64,000 nucleotides of DNA from Aminobacter anthyllidis (GTDB taxonomy: Bacteria > Pseudomonadota > Alphaproteobacteria > Rhizobiales > Rhizobiaceae): assembly GCF_018555685.1 (NCBI RefSeq), contig NZ_JAFLWW010000005.1, positions 186,001 to 250,000 on the forward strand. Reading direction: 5' to 3'. Made by a program: the position numbers and the translations under genes. The notes under the pieces were generated by a model. That model did no database searches, was not told the origin of the DNA, and was given only the letters and a program-made list of their open reading frames with translations. Below are positions 16,816-24,081 of the stretch, piece after piece; positions within the stretch are counted from its first letter, which is position 1, and each line of letters begins with the position of its first letter.

Positions 16816-16986
16816 TTAGCCCGGGGCGGCGGTGGTCTGGCTGGCGTTCTGGTCGATCATCTCGCCATAGAATTCCGCAGCACCCCATGCCGCCATTGCC
16901 AGCATCAGCGCTGCCAATAGCACCACCAAGACGTGGCGGCCGCGCGTTCCCTGGCGCGCATTTCGGGCTGGAATGATCCTGGTCAT
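16816..16986 (-). CDS. Small membrane protein (56 aa), predicted stress regulon member
   Basis: The frame begins MTRIIPARNARQGTRGRH, basic, followed by one hydrophobic helix (about 19-38, VLVVLLAALMLAMAAWGAAE) and a short polar tail. GGGAGAGCAAG precedes the ATG at good spacing. A longer upstream frame to 17055 has no such site. An EcfG-type promoter lies 31 bp upstream of the start. Family unknown; probably a single-pass inner-membrane protein. Confidence 0.75.
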   Translation of the reverse strand: MTRIIPARNARQGTRGRHVLVVLLAALMLAMAAWGAAEFYGEMIDQNASQTTAAPG

Positions 16987-17016
16987 CTTGCTCTCCCATC
17001 TGGTTCCAGAAAGGCT

Positions 17017-17041
17017 AACGACAGCATCACGGCATGGTTCC
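17017..17041 (-). promoter_or_regulatory. EcfG-type promoter for the 56-aa membrane protein
   Basis: Minus strand GGAAC (17041-17037), 16-bp spacer, CGTT (17020-17017), 31 bp before the start codon. Confidence 0.85.
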
Positions 17042-17111
17042 CAAGTTTCGACCAAGGCTTTTCAAGCGTGCCGCGCCCGTCTAGTTTCCCCAGGCCAAGA
17101 GGGGTGGCCGA

Positions 17112-18548
17112 GTGCAGGACGACAGAACCAACCCAGTCACCATCGCCGAGGACAGCGAAAACGCTGCGCACAAGCGTGGGCCGCGTGACGCCGATTTCGA
17201 CCGGCTGGCACGCCTTGCTGCAAAGCTGATGGCGGCACCCGCGGCCCTGCTGACCCTCACCAACACGGCAGGGCAGCAAGTCGTCCATGCACATGTCGGA
17301 ACGTCTCCCGCGCAGGCCGCGGAGGCGCTCGGCCTGGCAGAACGGTTCCTGGCAAACGACCCGGCCGAAGCGCGTGATGGCACATTTCTCCTGTATGCCG
17401 GCGCGCCGATCGTCGCATCCGGCCGCGGCGTCGGTGCCTTGCTGGTTCTCGACGGCGGGGAGCGCCCCGCCCCCGATCCGGACATGCTCGAGCAGTTGCA
17501 GGACGTCGCGGCACTTGCCGGAAGCCTGATTGTCCTGCGCGACCGCTCGCAGGCCGGCGCGCGCGCCGAGGCGGCGCTTGTGCATGCCGAAACCCGTCGT
17601 GCGATCGCGCTTGAAGCCGCTGCCCTTGCCAGCTGGGTCTGGGACCCGCGTACCGGCGTCGTCGAATGCGACGCGCTCTTGCCCGAACTCTTCAACATGC
17701 CGCCGGCAACGAGAATGCGGGCGCGCGATATTGTCGTCGCCATCGATCGCCGCGACATCGGCAGGACGCGGAAGATCTTCCAGGAAGCGCTTGAAGGCAG
17801 CGACGACTATTCCGGCGAATACCGCATCCGCGGCTTTGATCCGCCGCGCTGGCTCGCCGCCCGCGGCCGCGTCGTCGAGCGTGATGCCGATGGCCGTCCG
17901 ACGCTGGTCTTCGGCGTCAACTACGACATTTCAGAGCGCCGCAGTGGCGAGGAGCGCCAGCGCCTCCTGCTGCGCGAGATCAACCACCGGGTCAAGAACA
18001 CGCTCGCCACCGTTCAGGCGCTTGCCACCCAGACGGTGCGACATGCACGCGAGCCGCGCGAGTTCCTTGACGCCTTCAGCCAGCGCCTGCGCGCACTCGG
18101 CGTCGCTCACGGGCTTTTGTCGGAATATGAATGGCGCGGCATCGGCATCCGCGATCTCGCGCGGCTGGAGCTCTCGCCGTTCGACGACGCGGACACCCCG
18201 CGCATTGCGATATCAGGCCCCGACGCGCTGCTGACCCCGGACCAGACACTGGGCCTGGCGCTGATCCTGCACGAACTGGCCAGCAATGCGCTCAAATATG
18301 GCGCCCTTTCAGTGCCGGCCGGTCGGGTTTCCGTGTCGTGGACCGTGAGCGGCGAAAAACAGCTGGAGCTGGAATGGGTCGAGAGCGGCGGGCCCAAGGT
18401 CACCCCGCCCGCCCATCATGGTTTCGGCTCGATCCTTATCCGCCGCAGCCTCGCCAAGGTCATCTCCAGCGAGGTGACACACGAGTTTCCGGCAGACGGC
18501 GTGCGCGCCCACATCTCGATGCCGCTTGGCGAACTGGCTGAGGCCTGA
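17112..18548 (+). CDS. HWE-family sensor histidine kinase (GAF-like + PAS)
   Basis: A 478-residue soluble kinase with a GTG start supported by AAGAGGGG. A GAF-like domain (about 25-145) and a PAS domain (about 160-278) precede an HWE/HisKA_2 dimerisation domain with LLREINHRVKNTLAT (His292), then an ATPase domain with HELASNALKYGALS. HWE and HisKA_2 kinases are the class that phosphorylates PhyR-type regulators. This gene sits 4-6 kb from phyR and beside EcfG-driven genes, so it is a candidate input kinase. No EcfG box lies in front of it on its own strand. It has no receiver of its own. Confidence 0.93.
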   Translation: MQDDRTNPVTIAEDSENAAHKRGPRDADFDRLARLAAKLMAAPAALLTLTNTAGQQVVHAHVGTSPAQAAEALGLAERFLANDPAEARDGTFLLYAGAPIVASGRGVGALLVLDGGERPAPDPDMLEQLQDVAALAGSLIVLRDRSQAGARAEAALVHAETRRAIALEAAALASWVWDPRTGVVECDALLPELFNMPPATRMRARDIVVAIDRRDIGRTRKIFQEALEGSDDYSGEYRIRGFDPPRWLAARGRVVERDADGRPTLVFGVNYDISERRSGEERQRLLLREINHRVKNTLATVQALATQTVRHAREPREFLDAFSQRLRALGVAHGLLSEYEWRGIGIRDLARLELSPFDDADTPRIAISGPDALLTPDQTLGLALILHELASNALKYGALSVPAGRVSVSWTVSGEKQLELEWVESGGPKVTPPAHHGFGSILIRRSLAKVISSEVTHEFPADGVRAHISMPLGELAEA

Positions 18549-18559
18549 AGGCCGCAGAC

Positions 18560-19012
18560 CTACTCGCCCGCCACGCCGTCGGTGTCGTCGGGCTTGTGAT
18601 TTTCGCGATAGATCGCATAGGCGGCCAACGCCACCACCGGCCCCAGCAGTGCGCCGATACCGCCCTTGCTGCGCAGCAGTGTCGGCAGCACGGCCATCGC
18701 CGCCGTCGTGCCCAATGCTGCGATGTCGGCGCGCCGCCGCCGCTGGTCCTCGCGAGCCCGCGACCCTGCCATCAGCTTGTGCACAAGCAGGATCAATCCC
18801 GCCAGCACCAGGAAACCGAGGCCAAAGCCGATTGCCGCTTCAAGATGGCCATATTTCTCGGCCGCCCAGATGAAGGCGGCACCGACGAGAAAGCCGGTGC
18901 CACACAGGCCAGCGATCGCAGCGGCCAGATAAGCCGCTGCCGCGCGGCGCGTCCGCCTCAGCGCCAGTGTCGTCTCGCCGGTGGCGAAACCCGCAATCAA
19001 TGATGCCAGCAT
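18560..19012 (-). CDS. Phage-holin-superfamily-like membrane protein (Actinobacterial-holin/DUF1469-like)
   Basis: About 150 residues from MLASLIAGFATGE, with GGGGGA upstream. Two adjacent hydrophobic helices (about 27-52 and 60-80) are followed by a basic RAREDQRRRR segment and a third weaker hydrophobic segment. The layout resembles the bacterial 'phage holin family' of housekeeping membrane proteins, which often sit beside DUF883 proteins. It lies 19 bp downstream of the DUF883-type gene and shares its EcfG promoter. It is not evidence of a prophage. Confidence 0.75.
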   Translation of the reverse strand: MLASLIAGFATGETTLALRRTRRAAAAYLAAAIAGLCGTGFLVGAAFIWAAEKYGHLEAAIGFGLGFLVLAGLILLVHKLMAGSRAREDQRRRRADIAALGTTAAMAVLPTLLRSKGGIGALLGPVVALAAYAIYRENHKPDDTDGVAGE

Positions 19013-19031
19013 GTGTCCCCCGACCTGGTTA

Positions 19032-19358
19032 CTAGCGCCGCGCCAGAAGCGCGATGAGGAACCCAACGCCGGCGGCGATGGCAAGCGACGTCACCGGCTT
19101 TTCGCGCACGGTCGTCATGAACTGCTCTTCGATGTCGCGGGCGTTGGCGCGCAAGGCTTCGACCGCCGCGTCGCCCTGTGCCTTCAATTGCTCGGCACCT
19201 TGCGACGCCGCGCGCCGCGCAGCACCGTAGCCATGCTCGCCGGTCGCGGCCAACTGCTTGGCGAGCGCTTCGATGTCGGCCTTCAACTGCTTGATGTCGG
19301 CCTCGAGGTCCGGCGTCGTCTTGGTGCCGTTGCCGGTCTTGCCTGTCGCTGTCGCCAT
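19032..19358 (-). CDS. DUF883 (ElaB/YqjD)-type membrane-anchored protein
   Basis: A 108-residue protein. A long helical, charged region (about 15-85, coiled-coil-like, DLEADIKQLKADIEALAKQLA) is followed by a single C-terminal transmembrane helix (SLAIAAGVGFLIALLARR). This is the architecture of ElaB/YqjD, stress-induced proteins that anchor ribosomes to the inner membrane in E. coli. The ATG has AAGGAGC upstream. An EcfG promoter lies 31 bp upstream, and the gene forms an operon with the holin-like gene. Confidence 0.9.
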   Translation of the reverse strand: MATATGKTGNGTKTTPDLEADIKQLKADIEALAKQLAATGEHGYGAARRAASQGAEQLKAQGDAAVEALRANARDIEEQFMTTVREKPVTSLAIAAGVGFLIALLARR

Positions 19359-19389
19359 GTCATTGCTCCTTGCATTTCGATGGGGCCGA

Positions 19390-19414
19390 AACGCCTGATA
19401 TCCCTGTCGGTTCC
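19390..19414 (-). promoter_or_regulatory. EcfG-type promoter for the DUF883/holin-like operon
   Basis: Minus strand GGAAC (19414-19410), 16-bp spacer, CGTT (19393-19390), 31 bp before the start codon. Its -35 box is 9 bp from the -35 box of a second, opposite EcfG promoter. Confidence 0.87.
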
Positions 19415-19423
19415 GTCGTCGCA

Positions 19424-19449
19424 GGAACCATCGCCGACCGCCGGACGTT
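19424..19449 (+). promoter_or_regulatory. EcfG-type promoter for the AI-2E family gene
   Basis: GGAAC (19424-19428), 17-bp spacer, CGTT (19446-19449), 32 bp before the ATG. It is head-to-head with the promoter at 19390-19414. Confidence 0.87.
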
Positions 19450-19481
19450 TTGCCAGTCTCATTCAGCTGGAAAAATCATCG

Positions 19482-20594
19482 ATGCCGTCCCGCACCATCA
19501 AGAAGGCGCCGACCGTGCGCCTGCCGCCAAAATCCAATTTCGAGATCCTGCTTACGCGCGGCGCCCAGGTATCGATCATCTTCATCGGCATCGTCGTCAC
19601 CGTCTTTGCCCTTCACGCCGGCGAGTTCATCCTCACCCCCATCGGCCTCGGCGTCGTCATCGGCCTGATGCTCGGCCCGCTCGCCTCGCGGCTTGAACGC
19701 TTCAAGGTTCCGCCGGCACTGTCGGCGGCGATCGTCTTTCTGCTGTTCATCGTCTCCGTTGGCATCTTTGCGCTTCTGATCAGCTCTCCGCTCAGCTTCT
19801 GGCTTCAGCGCCTGCCGCAGATCTGGGCGCAGCTCGCCACCCAGCTGTCCGACCTCAAGGGGCCACTCGAAACCTTCAAGAGCATGCGCGATCAGCTGCG
19901 CCAGGTCACCGGCGGCGAAGGTGTGTCGGTCTCTGTCGACGAAGGCATGGGCGTAGAGACGATGGCGACGCTGGCCCCGGCCGTCATTGCCCAGGTGCTG
20001 TTGTTCTTCGCCAGCCTCTACTTCTTTGTCGCGACGCGCTACCAGACACGTACCGCCATCCTCAGGGTGTGCTTCAACCGCCGCCTGCGCTGGCGTGTCG
20101 CCCACATCTTCCGCGACGTCGAAAGGCTCGTCTCGCAATATCTGCTGTCGATCACCGTCATCAACTTCGCCGAAGGCCTGACCGTCGGCATCGGCCTTTA
20201 CCTGCTCGGCGTGCCCTCCGCGCCGTTATGGGGCGCGCTGGCGATCGTAACCAATTTCGTGCCCTTCGTCGGCCCGCTGGTCATGGTCGCGATCCTGTTT
20301 GCCGTCGGCCTGACCGAGTTCGACACTTTGGGCGCGAGCCTGCTACCGGTCGCACTCTATCTCGGCGTCAACACCATCGAGGGCCAGTTCGTCACGCCCC
20401 TGGTCATCGGCAGGACGATGACGCTCAACCCCTTCGTCGTGCTGCTCGCTCTGGCGTTCTGGATCTGGCTGTGGGGTGCCATCGGCGGCTTCATCGCCAT
20501 CCCCGCTTTGCTCGTAGGCTACGCCATCATCCGCAACGTGCTGCCCGGCGTGAACTGGGGTGTCGACGAACTCGACCGGCAATACGAGCGCTAG
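19482..20594 (+). CDS. AI-2E family transporter (PerM/TqsA-type membrane protein)
   Basis: A 370-residue polytopic membrane protein with about seven or eight hydrophobic helices. Paired N-terminal helices (about 25-70) are followed by a soluble segment (about 105-160), then the conserved block TIEGQFVTPLVIGRTMTLNPFVVLLALAFWIWLWG typical of the family. Family members include autoinducer-2 exporters and Na+/H+ antiporters; the substrate here is unknown. An EcfG promoter suggests a stress role. The ATG was chosen because it follows that promoter and matches family length; the long upstream extension is shadow. Confidence 0.9.
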   Translation: MPSRTIKKAPTVRLPPKSNFEILLTRGAQVSIIFIGIVVTVFALHAGEFILTPIGLGVVIGLMLGPLASRLERFKVPPALSAAIVFLLFIVSVGIFALLISSPLSFWLQRLPQIWAQLATQLSDLKGPLETFKSMRDQLRQVTGGEGVSVSVDEGMGVETMATLAPAVIAQVLLFFASLYFFVATRYQTRTAILRVCFNRRLRWRVAHIFRDVERLVSQYLLSITVINFAEGLTVGIGLYLLGVPSAPLWGALAIVTNFVPFVGPLVMVAILFAVGLTEFDTLGASLLPVALYLGVNTIEGQFVTPLVIGRTMTLNPFVVLLALAFWIWLWGAIGGFIAIPALLVGYAIIRNVLPGVNWGVDELDRQYER

Positions 20595-20637
20595 GGGCAT
20601 GGCTGCAAATGTCGGGGAGGTCATGCATCGGTGCGTT

Positions 20638-21399
20638 TCACAGCAGTGGTCGCACACCCTCGTCGAGGCCGCTCCAGTTCGCTAGCGCCATGAGCCCCTC
20701 AATGTCGAGTACCTTGCAGCCGCCATCGCGCCACTGCACCAGCTTTCGGTCCATCAACTTGCGGATCGTCTTGTTGGTGTGGACGACCGAAAGCCCGAGC
20801 GTGTCGGCCAGGTGCTGCTGGGTGATCGGGATTTCGACATCGCCCTTGCCGTCCATGCCGACCTTGTGGGCGCGGCTGGCAATGAAGGCGAGAAGATAGG
20901 CCGCGCGTTCCAGTGCCGAGCGGCGCCCGACGCTCAACAGGTTTTCATCGAGCATGCGCTCTTCGCGCGCCGCGATCCAGGTGATGTCGTAGGCAAGGCC
21001 AGGATAGTCGCGATAAAGGTCCATCAGCCGGTCGCGCTCGAACATGCACAACAGCATCGGCGACAGCGCTTCCACCGAATGCTGCATCTCGCCCATCAGG
21101 GTGCCCTGCAGGCCGATCATGTCGCCGGGCAGCACGTAGTTCAGTATCTGGCGGCGGCCATCCTCGAGCAGCTTGTAGCGAAAGCCCCATCCTGCCAGCA
21201 CAGTAAACAGATGCGCGCTGTTGCTGCCTTCGGAAAGCAGCGTCGCACCCTTGTCGACCGCAAGTTCGCCGCGCTTGAAGCTGCTGACGAAAGCCAGTTC
21301 CGCCTTGTCGAATGGCCTGAAGGCCGGCAATGGCCTGAGCGGACACTTCTCGCACGGAACCTGCCGCGCCATGTCGGTTGGAATGCTCTGCGCCGTCAT
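20638..21399 (-). CDS. Crp/Fnr-family transcriptional regulator
   Basis: A 253-residue regulator. A cyclic-nucleotide-binding-like domain (about 25-145) and a helix-turn-helix Crp domain follow (ITQQHLADTLGLSVVHTNKTIRKL recognition region, about 188-215). A CEKCPLR motif near residue 16 gives two N-terminal Cys but not the full Fnr iron-sulfur set, so oxygen sensing by Fe-S is doubtful. The ATG at 21399 has a strong GGAGGG; an earlier frame start is less likely. An EcfG promoter 26 bp upstream puts this regulator downstream of the general stress response. Confidence 0.92.
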   Translation of the reverse strand: MTAQSIPTDMARQVPCEKCPLRPLPAFRPFDKAELAFVSSFKRGELAVDKGATLLSEGSNSAHLFTVLAGWGFRYKLLEDGRRQILNYVLPGDMIGLQGTLMGEMQHSVEALSPMLLCMFERDRLMDLYRDYPGLAYDITWIAAREERMLDENLLSVGRRSALERAAYLLAFIASRAHKVGMDGKGDVEIPITQQHLADTLGLSVVHTNKTIRKLMDRKLVQWRDGGCKVLDIEGLMALANWSGLDEGVRPLL

Positions 21400-21424
21400 G
21401 AAACCCTCCAGGAATGTGACCGGC

Positions 21425-21450
21425 AACGCCGTGAGACCACCGAAGGTTCC
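21425..21450 (-). promoter_or_regulatory. EcfG-type promoter for the Crp/Fnr regulator
   Basis: Minus strand GGAAC (21450-21446), 17-bp spacer, CGTT (21428-21425), 26 bp before the start codon. Confidence 0.84.
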
Positions 21451-21558
21451 TCATCCGCGCGCCAATGCCTGCTACTCGACCGCGGCATGTCTTTTTTAAA
21501 TGACAGCAAGCGCAACTGCCGCCATGTTCTGCTTCGATTTCATGGAGTGCCCCGCGAC

Positions 21559-21942
21559 GTGCCAACCCCGCTTTCAGGACTACGTATCCTCGTGCTCGAA
21601 GACGAGGCACTGATTGCACTCGATGTCGAGCAGCTCTGCCGGGACCACGGTGCCGGAGAAGTCGCCATCGCCGGCAATCTTCGCGAAGCACGCGAAGTCG
21701 CAGTGCCCTATGATGCCGCCATCATCGACGTCATGCTCGGCGGCGAGCCGACTTTCGATTTCGCACGCTCCCTCGAGGCTGCCGGCGTGCCGTTTGTCTT
21801 TGCTTCCGGCTACGACCAGCTTGACGAGATCTTTGCCGGCTTCCCGGGCGTCGCCCTGGTGAGCAAGCCCTATGCCGGCGCCGACCTCATCGAGGCCGTT
21901 GCCGAGAGCATCCGCAAGGCTGCGCGTTCAGCCGACAGTTGA
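21559..21942 (+). CDS. Single-domain response regulator
   Basis: About 127 residues, receiver only. It has the acidic pair in VLEDEALIALD, phosphoacceptor Asp57 (AAIIDVMLGGEPTFD) and Lys in LVSKPYAGADL. It is of the class that partners HWE/HisKA_2 kinases in rhizobia. GTG at 21559 with GGAG 11 nt upstream gives normal family length; an ATG at 21487 would add 24 residues without a ribosome-binding site. Its last 15 bp overlap the end of the convergent ecfG gene. It may act as a phosphate sink or relay in the PhyR pathway. Confidence 0.85.
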   Translation: MPTPLSGLRILVLEDEALIALDVEQLCRDHGAGEVAIAGNLREAREVAVPYDAAIIDVMLGGEPTFDFARSLEAAGVPFVFASGYDQLDEIFAGFPGVALVSKPYAGADLIEAVAESIRKAARSADS

Positions 21943-22476
21943 TCCCATCACCTGAGCGGCAATGGCGTCGGGGCCGTAATCGGCCTCGCCGGAGATATCG
22001 AGTATCTCCTGCAGCCGGTTGCGGGCGCGGCTGACGCGGCTCTTGATGGTGCCGACAGCACAGCCGCAGATCTCCGCCGCTTCCTCATAGGAAAAACCCG
22101 AAGCGCCGATCAGGATGATCGCCTCGCGCTGGTCTTCCGGCAATTGCTCCAGCGCCTTGCGGAAGTCGTCAAGATCGAGTCGCCCGTGCTGGCTCGGATG
22201 CACGGCCAGGCGGGCTGTCAAAAGACCCTCGCTGTCCTGCACCTCGCGTCCGCGCTTGCGCATCTGCGAATAGAACTCGTTGCGCAGGATGGTGAACAGC
22301 CAGGCCTTGAGGTTGGTGCCCGGCTGAAAGCTGGACTGCTTGTCCCACGCCTTGACAAGCGTTTCCTGGACCAGGTCGTCGGCCCTGTCGGCGTTCTGCG
22401 ACAGCGACATGGCAAAAGCGCGCAGGCCAGGGATGGTCGCGAGCAAGTCGCCCTTGAAACCGAGAGATGCTGCCAT
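21928..22476 (-). CDS. ecfG: General stress response ECF sigma factor EcfG
   Basis: A 182-residue ECF sigma factor: region 2 (about 15-85, with DDLVQETLVKAWDKQSSF and LKAWLFTILRNEF) and region 4 (about 110-165, LPEDQREAIILIGASGFSYEEAAEICGCAVGTIKSRVSRAR). Sequence and linkage to nepR and phyR identify the EcfG (sigma-15 group) factor that drives the general stress regulon. It is encoded 6 bp downstream of nepR on the same strand, so sigma and anti-sigma are co-transcribed from an autoregulated promoter. It should be held by NepR until PhyR is phosphorylated. Confidence 0.96.
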   Translation of the reverse strand: MAASLGFKGDLLATIPGLRAFAMSLSQNADRADDLVQETLVKAWDKQSSFQPGTNLKAWLFTILRNEFYSQMRKRGREVQDSEGLLTARLAVHPSQHGRLDLDDFRKALEQLPEDQREAIILIGASGFSYEEAAEICGCAVGTIKSRVSRARNRLQEILDISGEADYGPDAIAAQVMGSTVG

Positions 22477-22482
22477 GCCCGG

Positions 22483-22680
22483 TCAGTCCTTCTGCTGCTC
22501 AGGTTCGGCTTGTTCCAGCTGGCTGAGCAGCTGGGCAAATCGATCCGGCACCTCGTCGGACACGAGCTCATCGTAATATTGTTTGAGTTTGCGGCCTATT
22601 TCGGAATTTGCCCCAAGAGGTTCCCCGTCGCGTCGACGGTTCGGCCCGGCGCTGGCTACGCCACTGGTCTGCTTGGTCAT
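22483..22680 (-). CDS. nepR: Anti-sigma factor NepR
   Basis: A 65-residue protein whose C-terminal part (about 22-58, LGANSEIGRKLKQYYDELV then VPDRFAQLLSQLE) is the two-helix NepR core that wraps EcfG and, alternatively, the sigma-like domain of phospho-PhyR. The ATG MTKQTSG gives normal family length; longer frames would start at or above the predicted transcription start. It lies immediately upstream of ecfG and divergent from phyR, the standard arrangement. Confidence 0.94.
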   Translation of the reverse strand: MTKQTSGVASAGPNRRRDGEPLGANSEIGRKLKQYYDELVSDEVPDRFAQLLSQLEQAEPEQQKD

Positions 22681-22766
22681 ATGCTTGTCTTTGCCCTTTT
22701 GCCCCGTCGGACGTCCCGCCCCAAACGGCGCGCAACAACCTTGTTGGTTTATCGAATTTTGCATCC

Positions 22767-22791
22767 AACTCCTCAAATGCGGATAGGTTCC
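22767..22791 (-). promoter_or_regulatory. EcfG-type promoter for nepR-ecfG (autoregulatory)
   Basis: Minus strand GGAAC (22791-22787), 16-bp spacer, AGTT (22770-22767); one mismatch to CGTT. Its -35 box lies 8 bp from the -35 box of the phyR promoter, so the two face away from each other. Confidence 0.78.
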
Positions 22792-22799
22792 ACAAACGA

Positions 22800-22824
22800 G
22801 GAACTTTTGCACAAACCAAGCGTT
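22800..22824 (+). promoter_or_regulatory. EcfG-type promoter for phyR
   Basis: GGAAC (22800-22804), 16-bp spacer, CGTT (22821-22824), about 52 bp before the phyR start. An exact consensus match, implying positive feedback. Confidence 0.9.
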
Positions 22825-22876
22825 GTGTGTCGCTTCACAACAGTTTCAGCAACGTCGAATGAGGGAGACGTCAATC

Positions 22877-23671
22877 ATGACACTATCCACGAGAATCGCC
22901 CCGCACCTGCCCTATCTCCGCCGCTTCTCACGCGCGGTGGCGGGGTCCCAGGAGAGCGGCGATGCGCTGGTGGCCGCGATGCTCGAAGCACTGATCGACG
23001 ATATCGATGTTTTCCCATCCGCTTCCAACGACCGCATTGCGCTTTACAAGATTTTTGCCCGCCTTTTCACCTCAGTCTCCATCCGCGTGCCGCAGGATTC
23101 TCCAACGCTCGGCTGGGAAAAGCGAGCCGCTGCCAATCTTTCCGCTCTTTCGCCGCGCCCGCGCCAGGCATTCCTTCTGGTTGCCGTCGAAGGCTTCAAT
23201 GAAGCCGAAGCCGCCGAGGTCCTCGACGCCGACCAGGATGAGTTCACAAGGCTCCTGCAGGAAGCGAGCGGCGAAATCTCGCGTCAGGTGGCAACCGACA
23301 TCCTGATCATCGAGGACGAACCGCTCATCGCCATGGACATCGAAGAGATGGTGGAGAGCCTGGGCCATCGTGTCGTCGGCACGGCACGCACCCGTGCCGA
23401 GGCCATCGCGCTGTTCAAGAAGACCCGGCCCAAGATGATCCTGGCCGACATCCAGCTTGCCGATGGCAGTTCCGGAATCGACGCCGTCAACGAGATGTTG
23501 TCTTCGGCACCGCTGCCCGTGATCTTCATCACTGCCTTTCCCGAACGCCTGTTGACAGGCGAGCGCCCGGAGCCGGCGTTCCTCGTCACCAAGCCGTTCA
23601 ACCCCGATATGGTCAAGGCGCTGATTAGTCAGGCTTTGTTCTTTGACAGACAGGCAAAGGCTGCTGCATAG
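22877..23671 (+). CDS. phyR: Anti-anti-sigma response regulator PhyR
   Basis: A 264-residue protein with a sigma-factor-like N-terminal domain (about 1-130) that mimics EcfG and a C-terminal receiver (about 140-258). Phosphoacceptor Asp191 lies in ILADIQLADGSSG and Lys239 in LVTKPF. Phosphorylation exposes the sigma-like domain, which takes NepR away from EcfG. The ATG (MTLSTRIAPH) is preceded by GGGAG; the longer open frame from 22823 begins at the -10 region and cannot be translated from this promoter. A terminator follows. Confidence 0.97.
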   Translation: MTLSTRIAPHLPYLRRFSRAVAGSQESGDALVAAMLEALIDDIDVFPSASNDRIALYKIFARLFTSVSIRVPQDSPTLGWEKRAAANLSALSPRPRQAFLLVAVEGFNEAEAAEVLDADQDEFTRLLQEASGEISRQVATDILIIEDEPLIAMDIEEMVESLGHRVVGTARTRAEAIALFKKTRPKMILADIQLADGSSGIDAVNEMLSSAPLPVIFITAFPERLLTGERPEPAFLVTKPFNPDMVKALISQALFFDRQAKAAA

Positions 23672-23682
23672 GGTTTTTTAGC

Positions 23683-23720
23683 ACCGCCCCAGGGAACCAA
23701 CCTTGGGGCGGTACGTTTTT
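23683..23720 (+). terminator. phyR terminator, overlapping an EcfG promoter
   Basis: ACCGCCCC/GGGGCGGT stem with a 14-nt interior containing a further CAGGGAACC/..CCTTGG partial pairing, followed by five T residues at 23716-23720. The stem and loop include the -35 and spacer of the next gene's promoter. Confidence 0.8.
23693..23717 (+). promoter_or_regulatory. EcfG-type promoter for the DUF1328 gene
   Basis: GGAAC (23693-23697), 16-bp spacer, CGTT (23714-23717), 29 bp before the ATG. It is embedded in the phyR terminator hairpin. Confidence 0.85.
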
Positions 23721-23746
23721 CATTCATCATTTGAAGGAGATAGATC

Positions 23747-23911
23747 ATGCTGTACTGGGCGCTAGTATTCCTCGTCGTCGCGATTATTGCCGGCGCCCTC
23801 GGCTTCGGCGGCATCGCTGGAACATCTGCCGGCATCGCGCAAATCTTGTTCTTCATCTTCTTGGCGTTCCTGGTCATTTCACTGATCGCGGGCCTGTTCA
23901 GGCGCGCTTGA
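23747..23911 (+). CDS. DUF1328 (YtjA-type) small membrane protein
   Basis: A 54-residue protein, [19 protein letters not shown]..., almost entirely two hydrophobic helices joined by a Gly/Ala-rich turn ([13 protein letters not shown]) and ending LFRRA. Length and sequence match the DUF1328 family. GAAGGAGA precedes the ATG. It is driven by an EcfG promoter and lies 170 bp upstream of an HWE-type kinase gene with no intervening terminator. Confidence 0.9.
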   Translation: MLYWALVFLVVAIIAGALGFGGIAGTSAGIAQILFFIFLAFLVISLIAGLFRRA

Positions 23912-24081
23912 TGACACCGGGAATATGAAGAACCAACCCGAGACTGGAAGCCGGCCCCCTCAGTCGGAATCCAGCGCCGCCGGGTAGCGCCTCACTATTG
24001 AAGCGTTGCCCGGCGGTCCCATCTGGTTCTTCCGAAATCATTCGGCCGAACCGCAATGAGCGGAGCAAAGGCTCTCGTCGC

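Noticed and set aside
18560-19012. Holin-like protein as a sign of a prophage
   Set aside because: No other phage genes are nearby. The gene is paired with a DUF883 protein under an EcfG promoter, which fits a housekeeping membrane protein family that only shares the holin label.
22823-22876. Longer PhyR starting MCVASQQF
   Set aside because: That start lies on the -10 element of the phyR promoter, so it cannot be in the transcript; PhyR homologues begin near MTLSTR.
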